Shown piece by piece: positions 30,560 to 39,584 of a stretch of 64,000 nt of DNA (position 1 is its first letter; each line of letters begins with the position of its first letter). This stretch comes from Rhodobacteraceae bacterium WFHF2C18 (GTDB lineage: Bacteria; Pseudomonadota; Alphaproteobacteria; Rhodobacterales; Rhodobacteraceae). The stretch covers positions 620,001 to 684,000 of the forward strand of contig NHTQ01000001.1 of assembly GCA_002166865.1 (NCBI GenBank). The letters are read 5' to 3'. Below the pieces are notes generated by a model, which was not told the DNA's origin, ran no database searches, and worked only from the letters and a program-made list of their open reading frames with translations. The position numbers and the translations under genes are program-made.

Positions 30560-31276
30560 TCAGGCGCCCACGGCCATCCGCTGCCCGTCAAGATCCCGCG
30601 GCTCGGGATCGCGCAGGACGTACCCCCGCCCCCAGACCGTTTCGATGTAGCTGTCCCCGCCCGTCGCCTCGCTGAGTTTCTTGCGCAGCTTGCAGATGAA
30701 GACGTCGATGATCTTCAGTTCGGGTTCGTCCATGCCGCCGTAGAGATGGTTGAGGAACATCTCCTTGGTCAGCGTGGTGCCCTTGCGCAGGCTCAGCAGT
30801 TCCAGCATCTGGTATTCCTTCCCGGTCAGATGCACCGGCTGGCCCTCCACCTCGACCGTCTTGGCGTCGAGGTTGACCGCGATCTTGCCGGTGCGAATGA
30901 CCGACTGCGAATGCCCCTTCGAGCGGCGGATGATGGCGTGGATGCGCGCGACCAGTTCCTCGCGGTGGAACGGCTTGGTCAGGTAGTCGTCGGCGCCGAA
31001 ACCGAAGCCCTTGATCTTGCTTTCGGTGTCGTCCTCGCCCGTGAGGATCAGGATCGGCGTCTCGATGCGCGCGATGCGCAGCTGGCGCAGCACATCGTGG
31101 CCGTTCATGTCCGGAAGATTCAGGTCCAGAAGGATGAGATCGTAGTCGTAGAGCTTGGCCAGATCGACCCCCTCCTCGCCCAGGTCCGTGGTGTAGACGT
31201 TCAGGTTGGCATGGGTCAGCATCAATTCGATGCTCTTGGAGGTCGTGGGATCATCTTCTACCAGAAGAACGCGCAT
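30560..31276 (-). CDS. ctrA: Cell-cycle response regulator CtrA
   Basis: Master OmpR-family regulator, phosphorylated through the CckA-ChpT relay. The 238 residues have a receiver domain with phospho-acceptor Asp51 ([13 protein letters not shown]) and Lys in YLTKPFH, then the winged helix ([44 protein letters not shown]) nearly identical to CtrA. The C-terminus ends in MAVGA rather than the Ala-Ala that marks Caulobacter CtrA for ClpXP. The start at 31276 begins MRVLLVEDD; an in-frame upstream extension was rejected. sciP lies just upstream and a CtrA box lies between them. Confidence 0.97.
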   Translation of the reverse strand: MRVLLVEDDPTTSKSIELMLTHANLNVYTTDLGEEGVDLAKLYDYDLILLDLNLPDMNGHDVLRQLRIARIETPILILTGEDDTESKIKGFGFGADDYLTKPFHREELVARIHAIIRRSKGHSQSVIRTGKIAVNLDAKTVEVEGQPVHLTGKEYQMLELLSLRKGTTLTKEMFLNHLYGGMDEPELKIIDVFICKLRKKLSEATGGDSYIETVWGRGYVLRDPEPRDLDGQRMAVGA

Positions 31277-31330
31277 GGGGTTTCTCCGCCGTCTGACATT
31301 GGTCTTGCGGCCGACCCTGGCCAAATTTGG

Positions 31331-31345
31331 TTAACCACACGTTAC
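31331..31345 (-). promoter_or_regulatory. CtrA box upstream of ctrA
   Basis: TTAA-CCACACG-TTAC, one mismatch to TTAA-N7-TTAA with the extended TTAACC half-site (GGTTAACC palindrome). It lies 55 bases before the ctrA start, in the 96-base gap after sciP. It fits autoregulation of ctrA. A TTGACG at 31371-31376 (minus strand) could be an accompanying -35. Confidence 0.65.
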
Positions 31346-31372
31346 CAGGTTAGAACAAAATACAAACTCCCG

Positions 31373-31651
31373 TCAAGGTTGTCTGTAGTCCTTGAGCGCC
31401 GTCACCTTCAGCGCCTCCGCGCCATGATCGCTGACAGCGCGCAGCCATTCCTGGAATTCCTCCGTGCTCAGGCCATAGCGGCGTTCGGCCTCGGCCTGCG
31501 TGATGAGCCCGTGAACGACCCCGCGCACGACCGCCAGCTTGCGCGAGGCGACCCAGCGGCGTGTATCCGCGGGCGGCAGGTCGGCCCGCGTCATCACCGT
31601 TCCGTCGGGCAGTGTCACCGCCCTTGGCCCCTCCGCGCGTTTGAGATACAT
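31373..31651 (-). CDS. sciP: CtrA inhibitor SciP (DUF1153)
   Basis: SciP binds CtrA and blocks its recruitment of RNA polymerase. The 92 residues match the DUF1153/SciP family over their whole length: MYLKRAEGPRAVTLPDG, LPPADTRRWVASRKLAVV, a helix-turn-helix (GLITQAEAERRYGLSTEEF) and the end ALKVTALKDYRQP. The start at 31651 gives exactly the family length; upstream in-frame codons lack family resemblance. It directly precedes ctrA on the same strand. Confidence 0.95.
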   Translation of the reverse strand: MYLKRAEGPRAVTLPDGTVMTRADLPPADTRRWVASRKLAVVRGVVHGLITQAEAERRYGLSTEEFQEWLRAVSDHGAEALKVTALKDYRQP

Positions 31652-31701
31652 GGCACACACCCTCTTGTCGCACCGCGGCGGCCAGTGTCCGGATTCCGCG
31701 C

Positions 31702-31716
31702 TTAACGGGTGGTGAA
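31702..31716 (-). promoter_or_regulatory. Candidate CtrA box upstream of sciP
   Basis: On the minus strand TTCA-CCACCCG-TTAA, one mismatch to the CtrA consensus and keeping the CC after the first half-site. It lies 51 bases before the sciP start. sciP is a CtrA target in Caulobacter, which supports the call. Confidence 0.45.
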
Positions 31717-31724
31717 ACCCGGGC

Positions 31725-31752
31725 TTGAGAGTATCTTGGATTTTCCTATATT
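31725..31752 (+). promoter_or_regulatory. Promoter of mnmA
   Basis: TTGAGA (31725-31730), 16-base spacer, TATATT (31747-31752); start of transcription near 31759, 20 bases before the ATG at 31779. It backs onto the sciP promoter region. Confidence 0.6.
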
Positions 31753-31778
31753 CCGCAGGACGCGAACGGAGATCCCAA

Positions 31779-32921
31779 ATGGCGCTGGATACCGGCGAAA
31801 AGCTCAATTCCCTCGGCTTCGCCAAGCCCGAGGCCGAAACCCGCGTGGTCGTGGCCATGTCGGGCGGGGTGGATTCCTCGGTCGTCGCCGCCAAGCTGGC
31901 GGACGAGGGCTACGATGTTGTGGGGGTCACCCTGCAACTCTACGACCACGGCGCCGCGCTGGCCAAGAAGGGCGCCTGCTGCGCCGGGCGTGACATCCAC
32001 GACGCCCGCCGCGTGGCCGAGGCGCGCGGCTTTCCCCATTACGTCCTCGATTATGAAAACGTCTTTCGCGACGCGGTGATCGACGAGTTCGCGGACAGCT
32101 ACCTCGCCGGGGCGACGCCGGTGCCCTGTATCCGCTGCAACGAGCGGGTCAAGTTCCGCGACCTGCTGGAGACGGCCAGGGACCTCGATGCCGACTGCAT
32201 GGCGACCGGCCACTACATCCAGCGCAAGACCGGCGCCGCCGGACCCGAGTTGCACATGGCCGCCGACGCGGCGCGGGATCAGTCGTATTTCCTGTTCTCC
32301 ACCACGGCCGAGCAGTTGGACTACCTGCGCTTTCCGCTGGGGCACCTGCCCTCCAAGGAGGCCACCCGCGACCTTGCGGCGCGCTACGGGCTGTCGGTGG
32401 CCGACAAGCCCGACAGCCAGGACATCTGCTTCGTGCCCAACGGCGACTATGCCAGCGTGATCGAGAAGCTGCGCCCCGGCGCGGCCGAACCCGGTGAGAT
32501 CGTCCATGCCGACGGCCGCGTTCTGGGCACACACCGCGGCGTCATCCATTACACCGTCGGCCAGCGCCGCGGACTGGGTATCGGCGGGCTGAGCGAGCCG
32601 CTCTACGTGGTCAAGCTCGACGTCGAGAACCGTCGCGTCATCGTCGGCCCGAAGGAGATGCTGGCCACCCGGACCGTCCCGGTGCGCGAGATCAACTGGC
32701 TGGGCGAACGGCCGCTGCCGGAGCGGGCGGAATGGCACGTCTCGGTCAAGGTGCGCTCCACCCGCCCCCCGCGCGAGGCGGTGATCCGGCCGCTGTCCGA
32801 CACCGAGGCCGAGGTCGAGCTGCTCACCCCCGAAGAAGGAGTGAGCCCGGGCCAGGCCTGCGTCTTCTACCAGACGGGCGGCACGCGGGTGCTGGGCGGC
32901 GGCTGGATCTGGAAGGGCTGA
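31779..32921 (+). CDS. mnmA: tRNA-specific 2-thiouridylase
   Basis: Thiolates U34 of Lys, Glu and Gln tRNAs. The 380 residues show the PP-loop [17 protein letters not shown], the first catalytic cysteine in [13 protein letters not shown], the MATGHYIQR motif, and the second cysteine in [15 protein letters not shown]. The C-terminal OB-like domain is complete. The start at 31779 was preferred to one 18 codons upstream because it lies behind the promoter and matches family length. A stem-loop without a T-run follows. Confidence 0.96.
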   Translation: MALDTGEKLNSLGFAKPEAETRVVVAMSGGVDSSVVAAKLADEGYDVVGVTLQLYDHGAALAKKGACCAGRDIHDARRVAEARGFPHYVLDYENVFRDAVIDEFADSYLAGATPVPCIRCNERVKFRDLLETARDLDADCMATGHYIQRKTGAAGPELHMAADAARDQSYFLFSTTAEQLDYLRFPLGHLPSKEATRDLAARYGLSVADKPDSQDICFVPNGDYASVIEKLRPGAAEPGEIVHADGRVLGTHRGVIHYTVGQRRGLGIGGLSEPLYVVKLDVENRRVIVGPKEMLATRTVPVREINWLGERPLPERAEWHVSVKVRSTRPPREAVIRPLSDTEAEVELLTPEEGVSPGQACVFYQTGGTRVLGGGWIWKG

Positions 32922-32927
32922 GGGCCG

Positions 32928-32954
32928 GGCCCGTACGGATCGGCCGTACGGGCC
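32928..32954. terminator. Stem-loop between convergent mnmA and lpxB
   Basis: Perfect 11-bp stem GGCCCGTACGG / CCGTACGGGCC with loop ATCGG. There is no T-run on either side, so it may end transcription weakly in both directions or simply protect 3' ends. Confidence 0.45.
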
Positions 32955-32982
32955 GGACCGCGCCGCCGGACAGACAGGCGCC

Positions 32983-34146
32983 TCAGGCTCCGACCCGGCC
33001 CAGCCCCCGCAGCACGGCGCGCGCGGCGCGCAGGCCGGGCGCCTCGCCATCGCGGCCCAGCCGCTGCATGGTCAGCTCCATGGCAGCGCGCTGCGCCTCG
33101 GCTCCGTTCAGAAGCGTCTCAAGGGCCGGCGCGATCTTCTCGGCGCGGCAATCGTGACCCAGCAGTTCCGGCACGGCGCGCGTCTCCGACACCAGGTTCA
33201 CCAGCGTCAGGGTGTCGATCTTCAGCATCCGCGCGATGATGAAACGCGTCACCGGGCTGGCATCATAGGCTATCAGCATCGGCGTGTCGGCCGCCGCCAG
33301 TTCCAGCGACACGGTCCCCGAGGCCGCCAGCGCCCGGTCCGCGGCACCGAAGGCCGCTGCCTTCTCCGCCCGCGCGGCCTCGGCCGGCATGCCCTCGGAC
33401 GAGATCACCACCGGATCGCCCGGCCAGTCGGCCACCAGCGCCCGGACCTGAGCCGCGCGCGCGGCCGTGGTGGGCACGCAGACCCGCAGATCGGGCCGCG
33501 CGGCGCAGACCGTCCCGAGCGCTGCGCCGAACCGCGGCCCCAGGCGGGCGACCTCGCCCTTGCGGGAACCGGGCAGGACCAGCAGGAGCGGCGCCGCGCC
33601 GATGCCGTGGCGTGCGCGGAACGCCTGTCTTTCCGCGCCGGTCGCCTGCGGTTCGCTGACGACCGGATGGCCCACGAAATCGCAGGCCATGCCCGCGGCC
33701 TCCATGTAGGGGGGCTCGAAGGGCAGCAGCGCCAGAACCTGGTCGATCACGCGCGCCATTTTCCGCGCGCGGTTTTCCCGCCAGGCCCAGACGGACGGCG
33801 CCACGTAATGCACCGTCCTGATGTCGCTTTCCGCCTTGACCAGATGCGCAACGCGCAAGCCGAAATCGGGGCTGTCGATGGTGACAAGGACATCCGGCCG
33901 CGCCGCAAGCACCGCTTCGGCGGTCTGTTTCAGCCGCCGGCGCAGGTGCGGGTACCGGGGCAGGATTTCCACCAGCCCCATGACGCTCAACTCTTCCATG
34001 GGGTAAAGAGAGGACAGCCCCTCGGCCTCCATCAGGGGGCCGCCGACACCCTGAAACTCGACCGAGGACAGAGATTTGAGCCCGGCCATCAATGCGGCGC
34101 CCAGACGGTCGCCCGAGGCTTCGCCGGCCACCAGGAAGACCCGCAT
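32983..34146 (-). CDS. lpxB: Lipid-A-disaccharide synthase
   Basis: Joins UDP-diacylglucosamine and lipid X to the lipid A disaccharide at the inner membrane. The 387 residues show the GT19 signatures FLVAGEASGDRLGAALM, EFQGVGGPLMEAEGL, VMGLVEILPRYP, VTIDSPDFGLRVA, YVAPSVWAWRENRARKM and LPGSRKGEV, with the SGTVSLELA motif near the end. The start at 34146 overlaps the lpxI stop by one base. Last gene of the long minus-strand envelope cluster. Confidence 0.96.
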   Translation of the reverse strand: MRVFLVAGEASGDRLGAALMAGLKSLSSVEFQGVGGPLMEAEGLSSLYPMEELSVMGLVEILPRYPHLRRRLKQTAEAVLAARPDVLVTIDSPDFGLRVAHLVKAESDIRTVHYVAPSVWAWRENRARKMARVIDQVLALLPFEPPYMEAAGMACDFVGHPVVSEPQATGAERQAFRARHGIGAAPLLLVLPGSRKGEVARLGPRFGAALGTVCAARPDLRVCVPTTAARAAQVRALVADWPGDPVVISSEGMPAEAARAEKAAAFGAADRALAASGTVSLELAAADTPMLIAYDASPVTRFIIARMLKIDTLTLVNLVSETRAVPELLGHDCRAEKIAPALETLLNGAEAQRAAMELTMQRLGRDGEAPGLRAARAVLRGLGRVGA

Positions 34147-34952
34147 CACAGGCTCCGCGCGCTCAGGAAAACGCCTGCGTCCAGGGCGGCCTGAAGGGTC
34201 TCTTCGCGGTCCAGGATCATCACGCGCCCCGGCTCGATCACCAGCCCCGACAGCCCCGCCCCGGCGACGGCAGCCACCGTTCGCGGCCCGACGGCGGGCA
34301 TGTCCACGCGCAGGTCCTGCCCCCGTTTGGCGGCCTTGACGTAGACGCCCCTGACGCCGCGGCGCAATTCCGCCGGCGTCTCGGCCACGAAGCGCAGCAT
34401 CGCATCCGTGCCCTGCACCGTTTCGATGCCCAAGCACTGCCCCCCGGCCACAACCGCGCCCTGCCCCACGTCCAGCGGCGACAGCGCGCCCAGGATATCC
34501 CAGGCCCGGGTCGCATCACGCAGGTCCGCGTCAGAAGGCGGCGGGCCGACCTGCAATCCCGCCTCGGCGACCAGGTCGGGCAGCAATTCGTGGGCGCCCA
34601 CCACGACGAAGCCCTGCTCCTCGAAGATCGCGATCACCGTGCCGAGCAGGCCGTCATCTCCCTCCTGCATGGCCGCCATCAGCCGCGGCGCGACGGCCAC
34701 CATCGTCGCGTCGAAGGCGGAGGGATCGAAGGCGGGACGCGCAAGCGCCCCGGCCAGCACGATCCGGCCGACGCCCTGCGCCTTGAGCGCGTCGAAGAGC
34801 GTTCCCAGCTTCTCCAGCCGATGAAGATCAACATCACCGTTCAAGTCATTGGGAATGCCAGACAATCCGACGCGGACCGCCTCGGGGTAGGCGGCCGCGA
34901 GGCGGACCGGCAGGGCGCCGCCGCAGGCCAGGATAGCCAGCCTATCCGGCAT
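34146..34952 (-). CDS. lpxI: UDP-2,3-diacylglucosamine diphosphatase LpxI
   Basis: Cleaves UDP-2,3-diacylglucosamine to lipid X; it replaces LpxH in alphaproteobacteria. The 268 residues match LpxI: ILACGGALPVRLA, a lysine-poor N-terminal domain, then VVAGGQCLGIETVQGTDAMLRFV and the conserved VDMPAVGPRTV region with catalytic Asp. It overlaps the end of lpxA by 11 bases and the start of lpxB by one, so the three are tightly coupled. Confidence 0.94.
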   Translation of the reverse strand: MPDRLAILACGGALPVRLAAAYPEAVRVGLSGIPNDLNGDVDLHRLEKLGTLFDALKAQGVGRIVLAGALARPAFDPSAFDATMVAVAPRLMAAMQEGDDGLLGTVIAIFEEQGFVVVGAHELLPDLVAEAGLQVGPPPSDADLRDATRAWDILGALSPLDVGQGAVVAGGQCLGIETVQGTDAMLRFVAETPAELRRGVRGVYVKAAKRGQDLRVDMPAVGPRTVAAVAGAGLSGLVIEPGRVMILDREETLQAALDAGVFLSARSL

Positions 34953-35760
34953 GTCCGCTGCCCACTCCGGGGGTGAGGAAAGAACGATCGCTGCCCTTGG
35001 TCACGAACTCCACTATCTGGCGGACATAGGCGCTTTCGGTCTCCTCGCCCAAACGGCGGGCCCGATCCTGAAAGGCGCCCTCCCCCTGCGCCAGCATCTG
35101 GAATGCCGCGCGGAGCGCAGTGATATCGTCGCGCGCCACGCCGCGCCGCTTGAGCCCCACCAGGTTCAACCCGTGCAACTCGCCCCGCGGCGCCTGCACC
35201 AGGCCGTGGGGGATCACATCGTTGGTCACCATGGTCACGGCGCCGATGATCGCGCCCTGCCCGATCCGAACGAACTGATGCACGCCGGAGAGCCCACCGA
35301 TGATCACATCGTCCCCGATGATGCAGTGGCCGGCCAGCGCGGCGTTGTTGACGACGATGACCCGGTCGCCCACCTGAACGTCATGGGCCAGATGGCACCC
35401 GGCCATGAAAAGCCCGTCATCGCCCACCCTTGTCACGCCGCCGCCCCCCTCGGTGCCGCAGTTCATCGTGACATGCTCGCGGATCCGGTTGCGTTCGCCG
35501 ATCACCAGCCGGGTCTTCTCGCCCTTGTACTTGAGATCCTGCGGGATCTCGCCGATGCAGGCGAAGGGAAAGATCACCGTCCCGGCACCGATCTCGGTGT
35601 CACCGGTGACCACGACGTGCGATTTCAATTCCACACCGGCGGCCAAGCAAACCCCGGGGCCCACGTGGCAGAACGGGCCGATCCGGCAGTCAGCCGCGAT
35701 CTGTGCGCCCTCCTCGACCACTGCACTGGGATGGATCTGCGGCGCGTTCGGCTCGGCCAT
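34942..35760 (-). CDS. lpxA: UDP-N-acetylglucosamine acyltransferase
   Basis: First step of lipid A synthesis: 3-O-acylation of UDP-GlcNAc by acyl-ACP. The 272 residues begin with hexapeptide repeats (IHPSAVVEEGAQIAADCRIG...), contain the catalytic histidine in GCHLAHDVQVG, the HQFVRIGQGAIIG stretch and the C-terminal helical domain with GLNLVGLKRRG. The start at 35760 lies 5 bases after the fabZ stop. Confidence 0.96.
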   Translation of the reverse strand: MAEPNAPQIHPSAVVEEGAQIAADCRIGPFCHVGPGVCLAAGVELKSHVVVTGDTEIGAGTVIFPFACIGEIPQDLKYKGEKTRLVIGERNRIREHVTMNCGTEGGGGVTRVGDDGLFMAGCHLAHDVQVGDRVIVVNNAALAGHCIIGDDVIIGGLSGVHQFVRIGQGAIIGAVTMVTNDVIPHGLVQAPRGELHGLNLVGLKRRGVARDDITALRAAFQMLAQGEGAFQDRARRLGEETESAYVRQIVEFVTKGSDRSFLTPGVGSGHAG

Positions 35761-35765
35761 CGGCG

Positions 35766-36230
35766 TCACTCCTTGGGGGCGTCCATCATGGCGGTGAATT
35801 CGGCCTCGGCCGCCATGTCCCCCGCCACTTCGGCGACACCGCCGAATTTCCAGATCTTGCCCCCCGGCTTGCCGCGGAGGGTGGTCAGTTTCATCTCGAG
35901 CACGTCGCCGGGCCCGACCATGCGGCGGAACTTGCATTTGTCGATCGACATGAAATAGACGAGCATCCCCTTGTCCTCGAGGTTCATCGCGGTGCCCACC
36001 ATCACCGCCGCGGTCTGGGCCATGGCCTCGACGATGGTCACGCCGGGCATGATCGGCTTGCCCGGGAAGTGCCCCTGGAAATGCGGCTCGTTCATGGTGA
36101 CGTTCTTCAGTCCCCGCGCCGAGCGGAAGCCGTCGATATCGACCACGCGGTCGACGAGAAGGAAAGGGTAGCGGTGCGGAATAAGCCGCTGGATCAGATC
36201 GATATCCGCGGTCTTCAGCGGCTCTGTCAT
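35766..36230 (-). CDS. fabZ: 3-hydroxyacyl-ACP dehydratase FabZ
   Basis: Dehydrates 3-hydroxyacyl-ACP in fatty acid synthesis, competing with LpxA for the same substrate pool. The 154 residues show [14 protein letters not shown] and the active-site helix [15 protein letters not shown] (His54) with Glu68 in VEAMAQ. The start at 36230 follows AAAGGACT and fits the family length; an upstream in-frame extension was rejected. Same strand and spacing as skp and lpxA. Confidence 0.97.
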   Translation of the reverse strand: MTEPLKTADIDLIQRLIPHRYPFLLVDRVVDIDGFRSARGLKNVTMNEPHFQGHFPGKPIMPGVTIVEAMAQTAAVMVGTAMNLEDKGMLVYFMSIDKCKFRRMVGPGDVLEMKLTTLRGKPGGKIWKFGGVAEVAGDMAAEAEFTAMMDAPKE

Positions 36231-36298
36231 CGGGAGTCCTTTCGCTGCGGGGCGCACCGCTTCCCTAGCAAGTCGCCGCGACGCGGGCAAGCCGCCGG

Positions 36299-36886
36299 TC
36301 ACTCGACCGGGCCGTTCTCGGCGGGCGCCGCCCCGGACGCGTTGTCGGTGCCATCGCCGATCCGTGCGTCGATACGCGCGATGGCAAGGTCGGTGACATC
36401 GACGGCGTCGGCCCGCAAGAGTACGCTGCGCGCCTCGATGATGACCGCGCCGCCGGCGTCGCGCATAAGCTCGACCAGAACGGGTTGCACGCGGCGCAGG
36501 AAGGTCACGGGCGCGCGTTCGCGCCGCCGCTCCAGGTCGCGCACCGCGCGGTCGCTGTCCCGGCGGATGCGCTGGACCTTGGTGTCGAAGGCATCGGCGA
36601 GCTTGCGGAACTCATCGGGCGTCTTCTCTGCACGAAGGTCGGTCAGGCGCTGCTCCTCGGCCTCCAATTCGGCCTCAAGCTTGCGATTGCGCGCCATGAG
36701 CTCTTCGCGATCGGCCTGGATCTCGGCCAGTATGCGTTGTCCGAGTTCCGTTTCCTGGAACAGGCGCTCGGTATCCAGAACCAGGACGTCGCTCTGCACC
36801 ACGCCCACGTTCTGTGCGGGGGCGGGTTGCGGCCCGGCGCCTGCGAGCACGAGGCACAGCGCAACCAGCGCGAGCGCGATGCGCAT
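36299..36886 (-). CDS. skp: OmpH/Skp-like periplasmic chaperone
   Basis: Carries unfolded outer-membrane proteins across the periplasm to BamA. The 195 residues have a signal peptide ([21 protein letters not shown]), then [18 protein letters not shown] and a long charged helical coiled-coil section (about residues 55-130), as in Skp's tentacles, and an acidic/proline tail. It starts one base after bamA ends, the usual bamA-skp pairing. Confidence 0.9.
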   Translation of the reverse strand: MRIALALVALCLVLAGAGPQPAPAQNVGVVQSDVLVLDTERLFQETELGQRILAEIQADREELMARNRKLEAELEAEEQRLTDLRAEKTPDEFRKLADAFDTKVQRIRRDSDRAVRDLERRRERAPVTFLRRVQPVLVELMRDAGGAVIIEARSVLLRADAVDVTDLAIARIDARIGDGTDNASGAAPAENGPVE

Positions 36887-36887
36887 C

Positions 36888-39251
36888 CTAGAAATCCGTG
36901 CGGACGGTCAGGTCGAAGTTCTGTTCGATATCGCCCGGCTCACTTTCAAGCGGGGTGGAGAAGTTCATGCGCAGCGGCCCGAACGGCGATTCCCAGAAGA
37001 TGGACAGCCCGACCACGTGGCGCGCCTGGAAATCGGTCGAGGCCAAGGGACCGGCCGCTCGCGCCGCCGGCGTGGCGTCGATGTCCCAGATCGACCCGAT
37101 GTCGTAGAAGGCACCGCCGGTGATGCCGTATTCCTCCGGCAGCCCCAGCGGGAACTCGGCCTCGAACTTCGCAGCCGCGTAGAAGTTGCCGCCCAGGTGC
37201 TCGTTTCCTTGGGTCGGGCCCATGCCGTTGGGTTCGAACCCGCGGATCACCTGGCGGGTGAAACGGTCGCTCGCCCGGCTGTTCCCGCTGGTGAAATCCA
37301 GCGCCCCGCCCTCCAGCGTCGCGCGCAGGGTCACTTCCTCGTTCAGGACCTTCGTCTGCCCCACGATGCGGGCCGAGGTCTTGATGAAGTCCTTGTCGCC
37401 CCCGACACCGGCGAATTCCTGGCCGAAGGACAGCAGCACGCCACTGTTGGGGTCCAGACCCGTCCGACGCGTATCATAGCTGTATTGATACCCGAGCGCG
37501 CTTGCGTAAAGACCGTCCTGCGCCACCTCCGAGGCGAGCACGCCGGTGGGGAACGCGCCAACGTAGTCGTCCATCTCGTCGTAGCTGGCGCTGTAGTAGA
37601 GCTGCAAGCGCCCGTTTTCACTGACCGGGAAGGTCAGGCTCGGCTTCAGAAGGCCGACGGTGGTATCGTAGAGATCGTTGTTCTGCTGGTCCGTTTCCTG
37701 GTACGCGCTGGCGAAGCCGAAGGCCACGTCACGCCCCAGGAAAGCCGGTTCGCGAAAATTGATGCTGTAATTGGCGGCATCGGCTGAGGCGGCGATGGAC
37801 GCGCTCAGCGACTGTCCGCGGCCCAGGAAGTTGCGCTCGGAGAAACCGAGCGAGATGCCCAGACCCGCCGTGCTGGAAAAGCTTGCGCCGAAGGACAGGC
37901 TGCCGGTGGGTTTTTCTTCGACGTCGACGTCCACGATCACCTGATCGGGCCGGGACCCTTCCCGGGCGTCCACCTCGGCGCTTTCGAAGAAGCCGAGAGC
38001 ACGGATGCGTTCGGCGGCCTCGCGAATCTGGCGCGGGTTGAAGGGATCGCCCTCGACAACGTCGAACTGGCGACGGATGACGCGGTCGAGCGTGGTGGTG
38101 TTGCCCTCGATATCGATGCGCTCCACGAACACCTTGGGCCCGCGGACCAGCGCGAATTCCACGTCAAGGGTGAGTTCGCGGTCGTTGCGGGTGATCCGCG
38201 GCTCGACCCGCAGGAAGTTGATCCCCTTGTCGATCGCCAGACGTTCCATGCGCGCGATGGATTTTTCCACCAGCGTGGGCGAATAGACCACGCCTGGGCG
38301 AATCTTGAGCACGTCGTGGAATTCGTCCGGGTCCGCCTCGGGCACATCGCTGACGGTGGTGATCTCGCCGAAGCGGAATTGCTGACCTTCCTGCACGTTG
38401 AAGGTGACGAAATAGGCGTCGCGGTTGCGCGCCAGTTCGGCATTCGTGCCCGTCACCCGGAAATCGACGTAGCCGCGCGACTGGTAGAAATCCTTCAGGA
38501 GCTGCTTGTCGAACTGGATCCGGTCCTCGACGAAGGTGTCGCGCTCGACCAGCGCCCGCAGCAGGCCCGCCTGCTTGCTTTCGATCACGCGGCGCAGGCG
38601 GCGGTCGGAGTAGACGCGATTGCCGACGAATCCAACGCGCTGGATCTCGATGTTGTCGCCCTCGAAGATCTCGAACACCAAGTCGACGCGGTTCTCGCTG
38701 CGCTTGATGACCTTGGGCGTCACCCGGGCCGAGACGCGGCCGTTCTGGGCATAGGCCTCTGCCAGGACAGACGCGTCCCGCTCGGCCCGGGTGGGGCTGA
38801 ACACCTGGCGCGGCTCGCTTTCGATGAAGCCGCGCAGTTCCTCATCCTTCAGCCGCTTGTTCCCTTCGAAGGCGATCTTGTTGATCGTGGGGTATTCCGT
38901 GACCTCGATGACCAACCGGCTGCCCTGCGGGTCGATGCGGACCTCCTCGAACAGCCCGCTGCCCAGGATGCGCTGGTAGGCTTCGTTCAGCTCCGCGGCC
39001 GAGACAGTCTCCCCGCGCGAGATGTCGGCGTAGCTGAGAATCGTGCCGGGTTCGATGCGCTGGTTGCCCTCGATCGAGACCGAGGTGAACCGGTAGGTCT
39101 GCGCCTCCGCCTGGCCGGAACCGAACACCAGGAGAGCGGCGATGACCCCCAGCCCCATGAACCACAGAACCTTCGCGAAAGTCCCTCGTCCTTCCGGACT
39201 GGCGGCCCGGTGCTTATCGACACAATCCATCGGTCTTACCCAGTCAGACAT
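36888..39251 (-). CDS. bamA: Outer-membrane protein assembly factor BamA
   Basis: Central component of the BAM machine that inserts beta-barrels in the outer membrane. The 787 residues have an N-terminal hydrophobic export segment (FMGLGVIAALLVFGSGQAEA), five POTRA domains (first: FTSVSIEGNQRIEPGTI), and a C-terminal 16-strand barrel that includes the lid-loop motif VRGFEPNG-like IRGFEPNGMGP and ends in an aromatic residue (TVRTDF). The signal is preceded by an unusually long N-region of about 30 residues; starts at 39251, 39230 or 39158 are possible and none has a good ribosome site. Confidence 0.95.
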   Translation of the reverse strand: MSDWVRPMDCVDKHRAASPEGRGTFAKVLWFMGLGVIAALLVFGSGQAEAQTYRFTSVSIEGNQRIEPGTILSYADISRGETVSAAELNEAYQRILGSGLFEEVRIDPQGSRLVIEVTEYPTINKIAFEGNKRLKDEELRGFIESEPRQVFSPTRAERDASVLAEAYAQNGRVSARVTPKVIKRSENRVDLVFEIFEGDNIEIQRVGFVGNRVYSDRRLRRVIESKQAGLLRALVERDTFVEDRIQFDKQLLKDFYQSRGYVDFRVTGTNAELARNRDAYFVTFNVQEGQQFRFGEITTVSDVPEADPDEFHDVLKIRPGVVYSPTLVEKSIARMERLAIDKGINFLRVEPRITRNDRELTLDVEFALVRGPKVFVERIDIEGNTTTLDRVIRRQFDVVEGDPFNPRQIREAAERIRALGFFESAEVDAREGSRPDQVIVDVDVEEKPTGSLSFGASFSSTAGLGISLGFSERNFLGRGQSLSASIAASADAANYSINFREPAFLGRDVAFGFASAYQETDQQNNDLYDTTVGLLKPSLTFPVSENGRLQLYYSASYDEMDDYVGAFPTGVLASEVAQDGLYASALGYQYSYDTRRTGLDPNSGVLLSFGQEFAGVGGDKDFIKTSARIVGQTKVLNEEVTLRATLEGGALDFTSGNSRASDRFTRQVIRGFEPNGMGPTQGNEHLGGNFYAAAKFEAEFPLGLPEEYGITGGAFYDIGSIWDIDATPAARAAGPLASTDFQARHVVGLSIFWESPFGPLRMNFSTPLESEPGDIEQNFDLTVRTDF

Positions 39252-39264
39252 CCCTATAGTGATG

Positions 39265-39293
39265 TCAGTAACCGCTCCGGTGGGGCTTGTCAA
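39265..39293 (-). promoter_or_regulatory. Candidate bamA promoter
   Basis: On the minus strand TTGACA (39293-39288), 17-base spacer, TACTGA (39270-39265). A start near 39258 would leave at most a 7-base leader before the ATG at 39251, so either that mRNA is leaderless or a later ATG is used. It would allow bamA expression apart from the upstream cluster. Confidence 0.4.
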
Positions 39294-39353
39294 AACGGCA
39301 AATGGCAAGAGGGGTGGGCAGCGAGGCAACGCCGACACAGGGCGCCGCGACAC

Positions 39354-39479
39354 TCACAGCGAGCCGACGAAGGCCCCTGCGAGCAAGGCACCGATGATCG
39401 TGGCGACATACAGCAGCCGGTCCCAGTTCAGATCGACCAGGAGAGTCAGTCCGCGATACCCGCTTACGATTTGTTGCAT
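39354..39479 (-). CDS. Small single-span membrane protein between rseP and bamA
   Basis: A 41-residue frame: a short polar N-terminus with a conserved-looking GLTLLVDLNWDRLLY block, then a membrane span (about residues 22-41) ending in GAFVGSL at the stop. A start four codons upstream (39491) is also possible; AAAAGGA lies 11 bases before the later ATG. It sits in the envelope cluster in the gap between rseP and bamA. Function unknown. The amphipathic NWDRLLY start of the span suggests a real protein, but conservation must be confirmed. Confidence 0.5.
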   Translation of the reverse strand: MQQIVSGYRGLTLLVDLNWDRLLYVATIIGALLAGAFVGSL

Positions 39480-39584
39480 CGTCAATGCCATCCTTTTCGC
39501 CTCGCCGCACCCTAGGGGGCGACTCGGGCCGAGGGCTGGACGGAATTGCGGCAATTGTGTGGAATCGCGGGTATTTACGCGACC

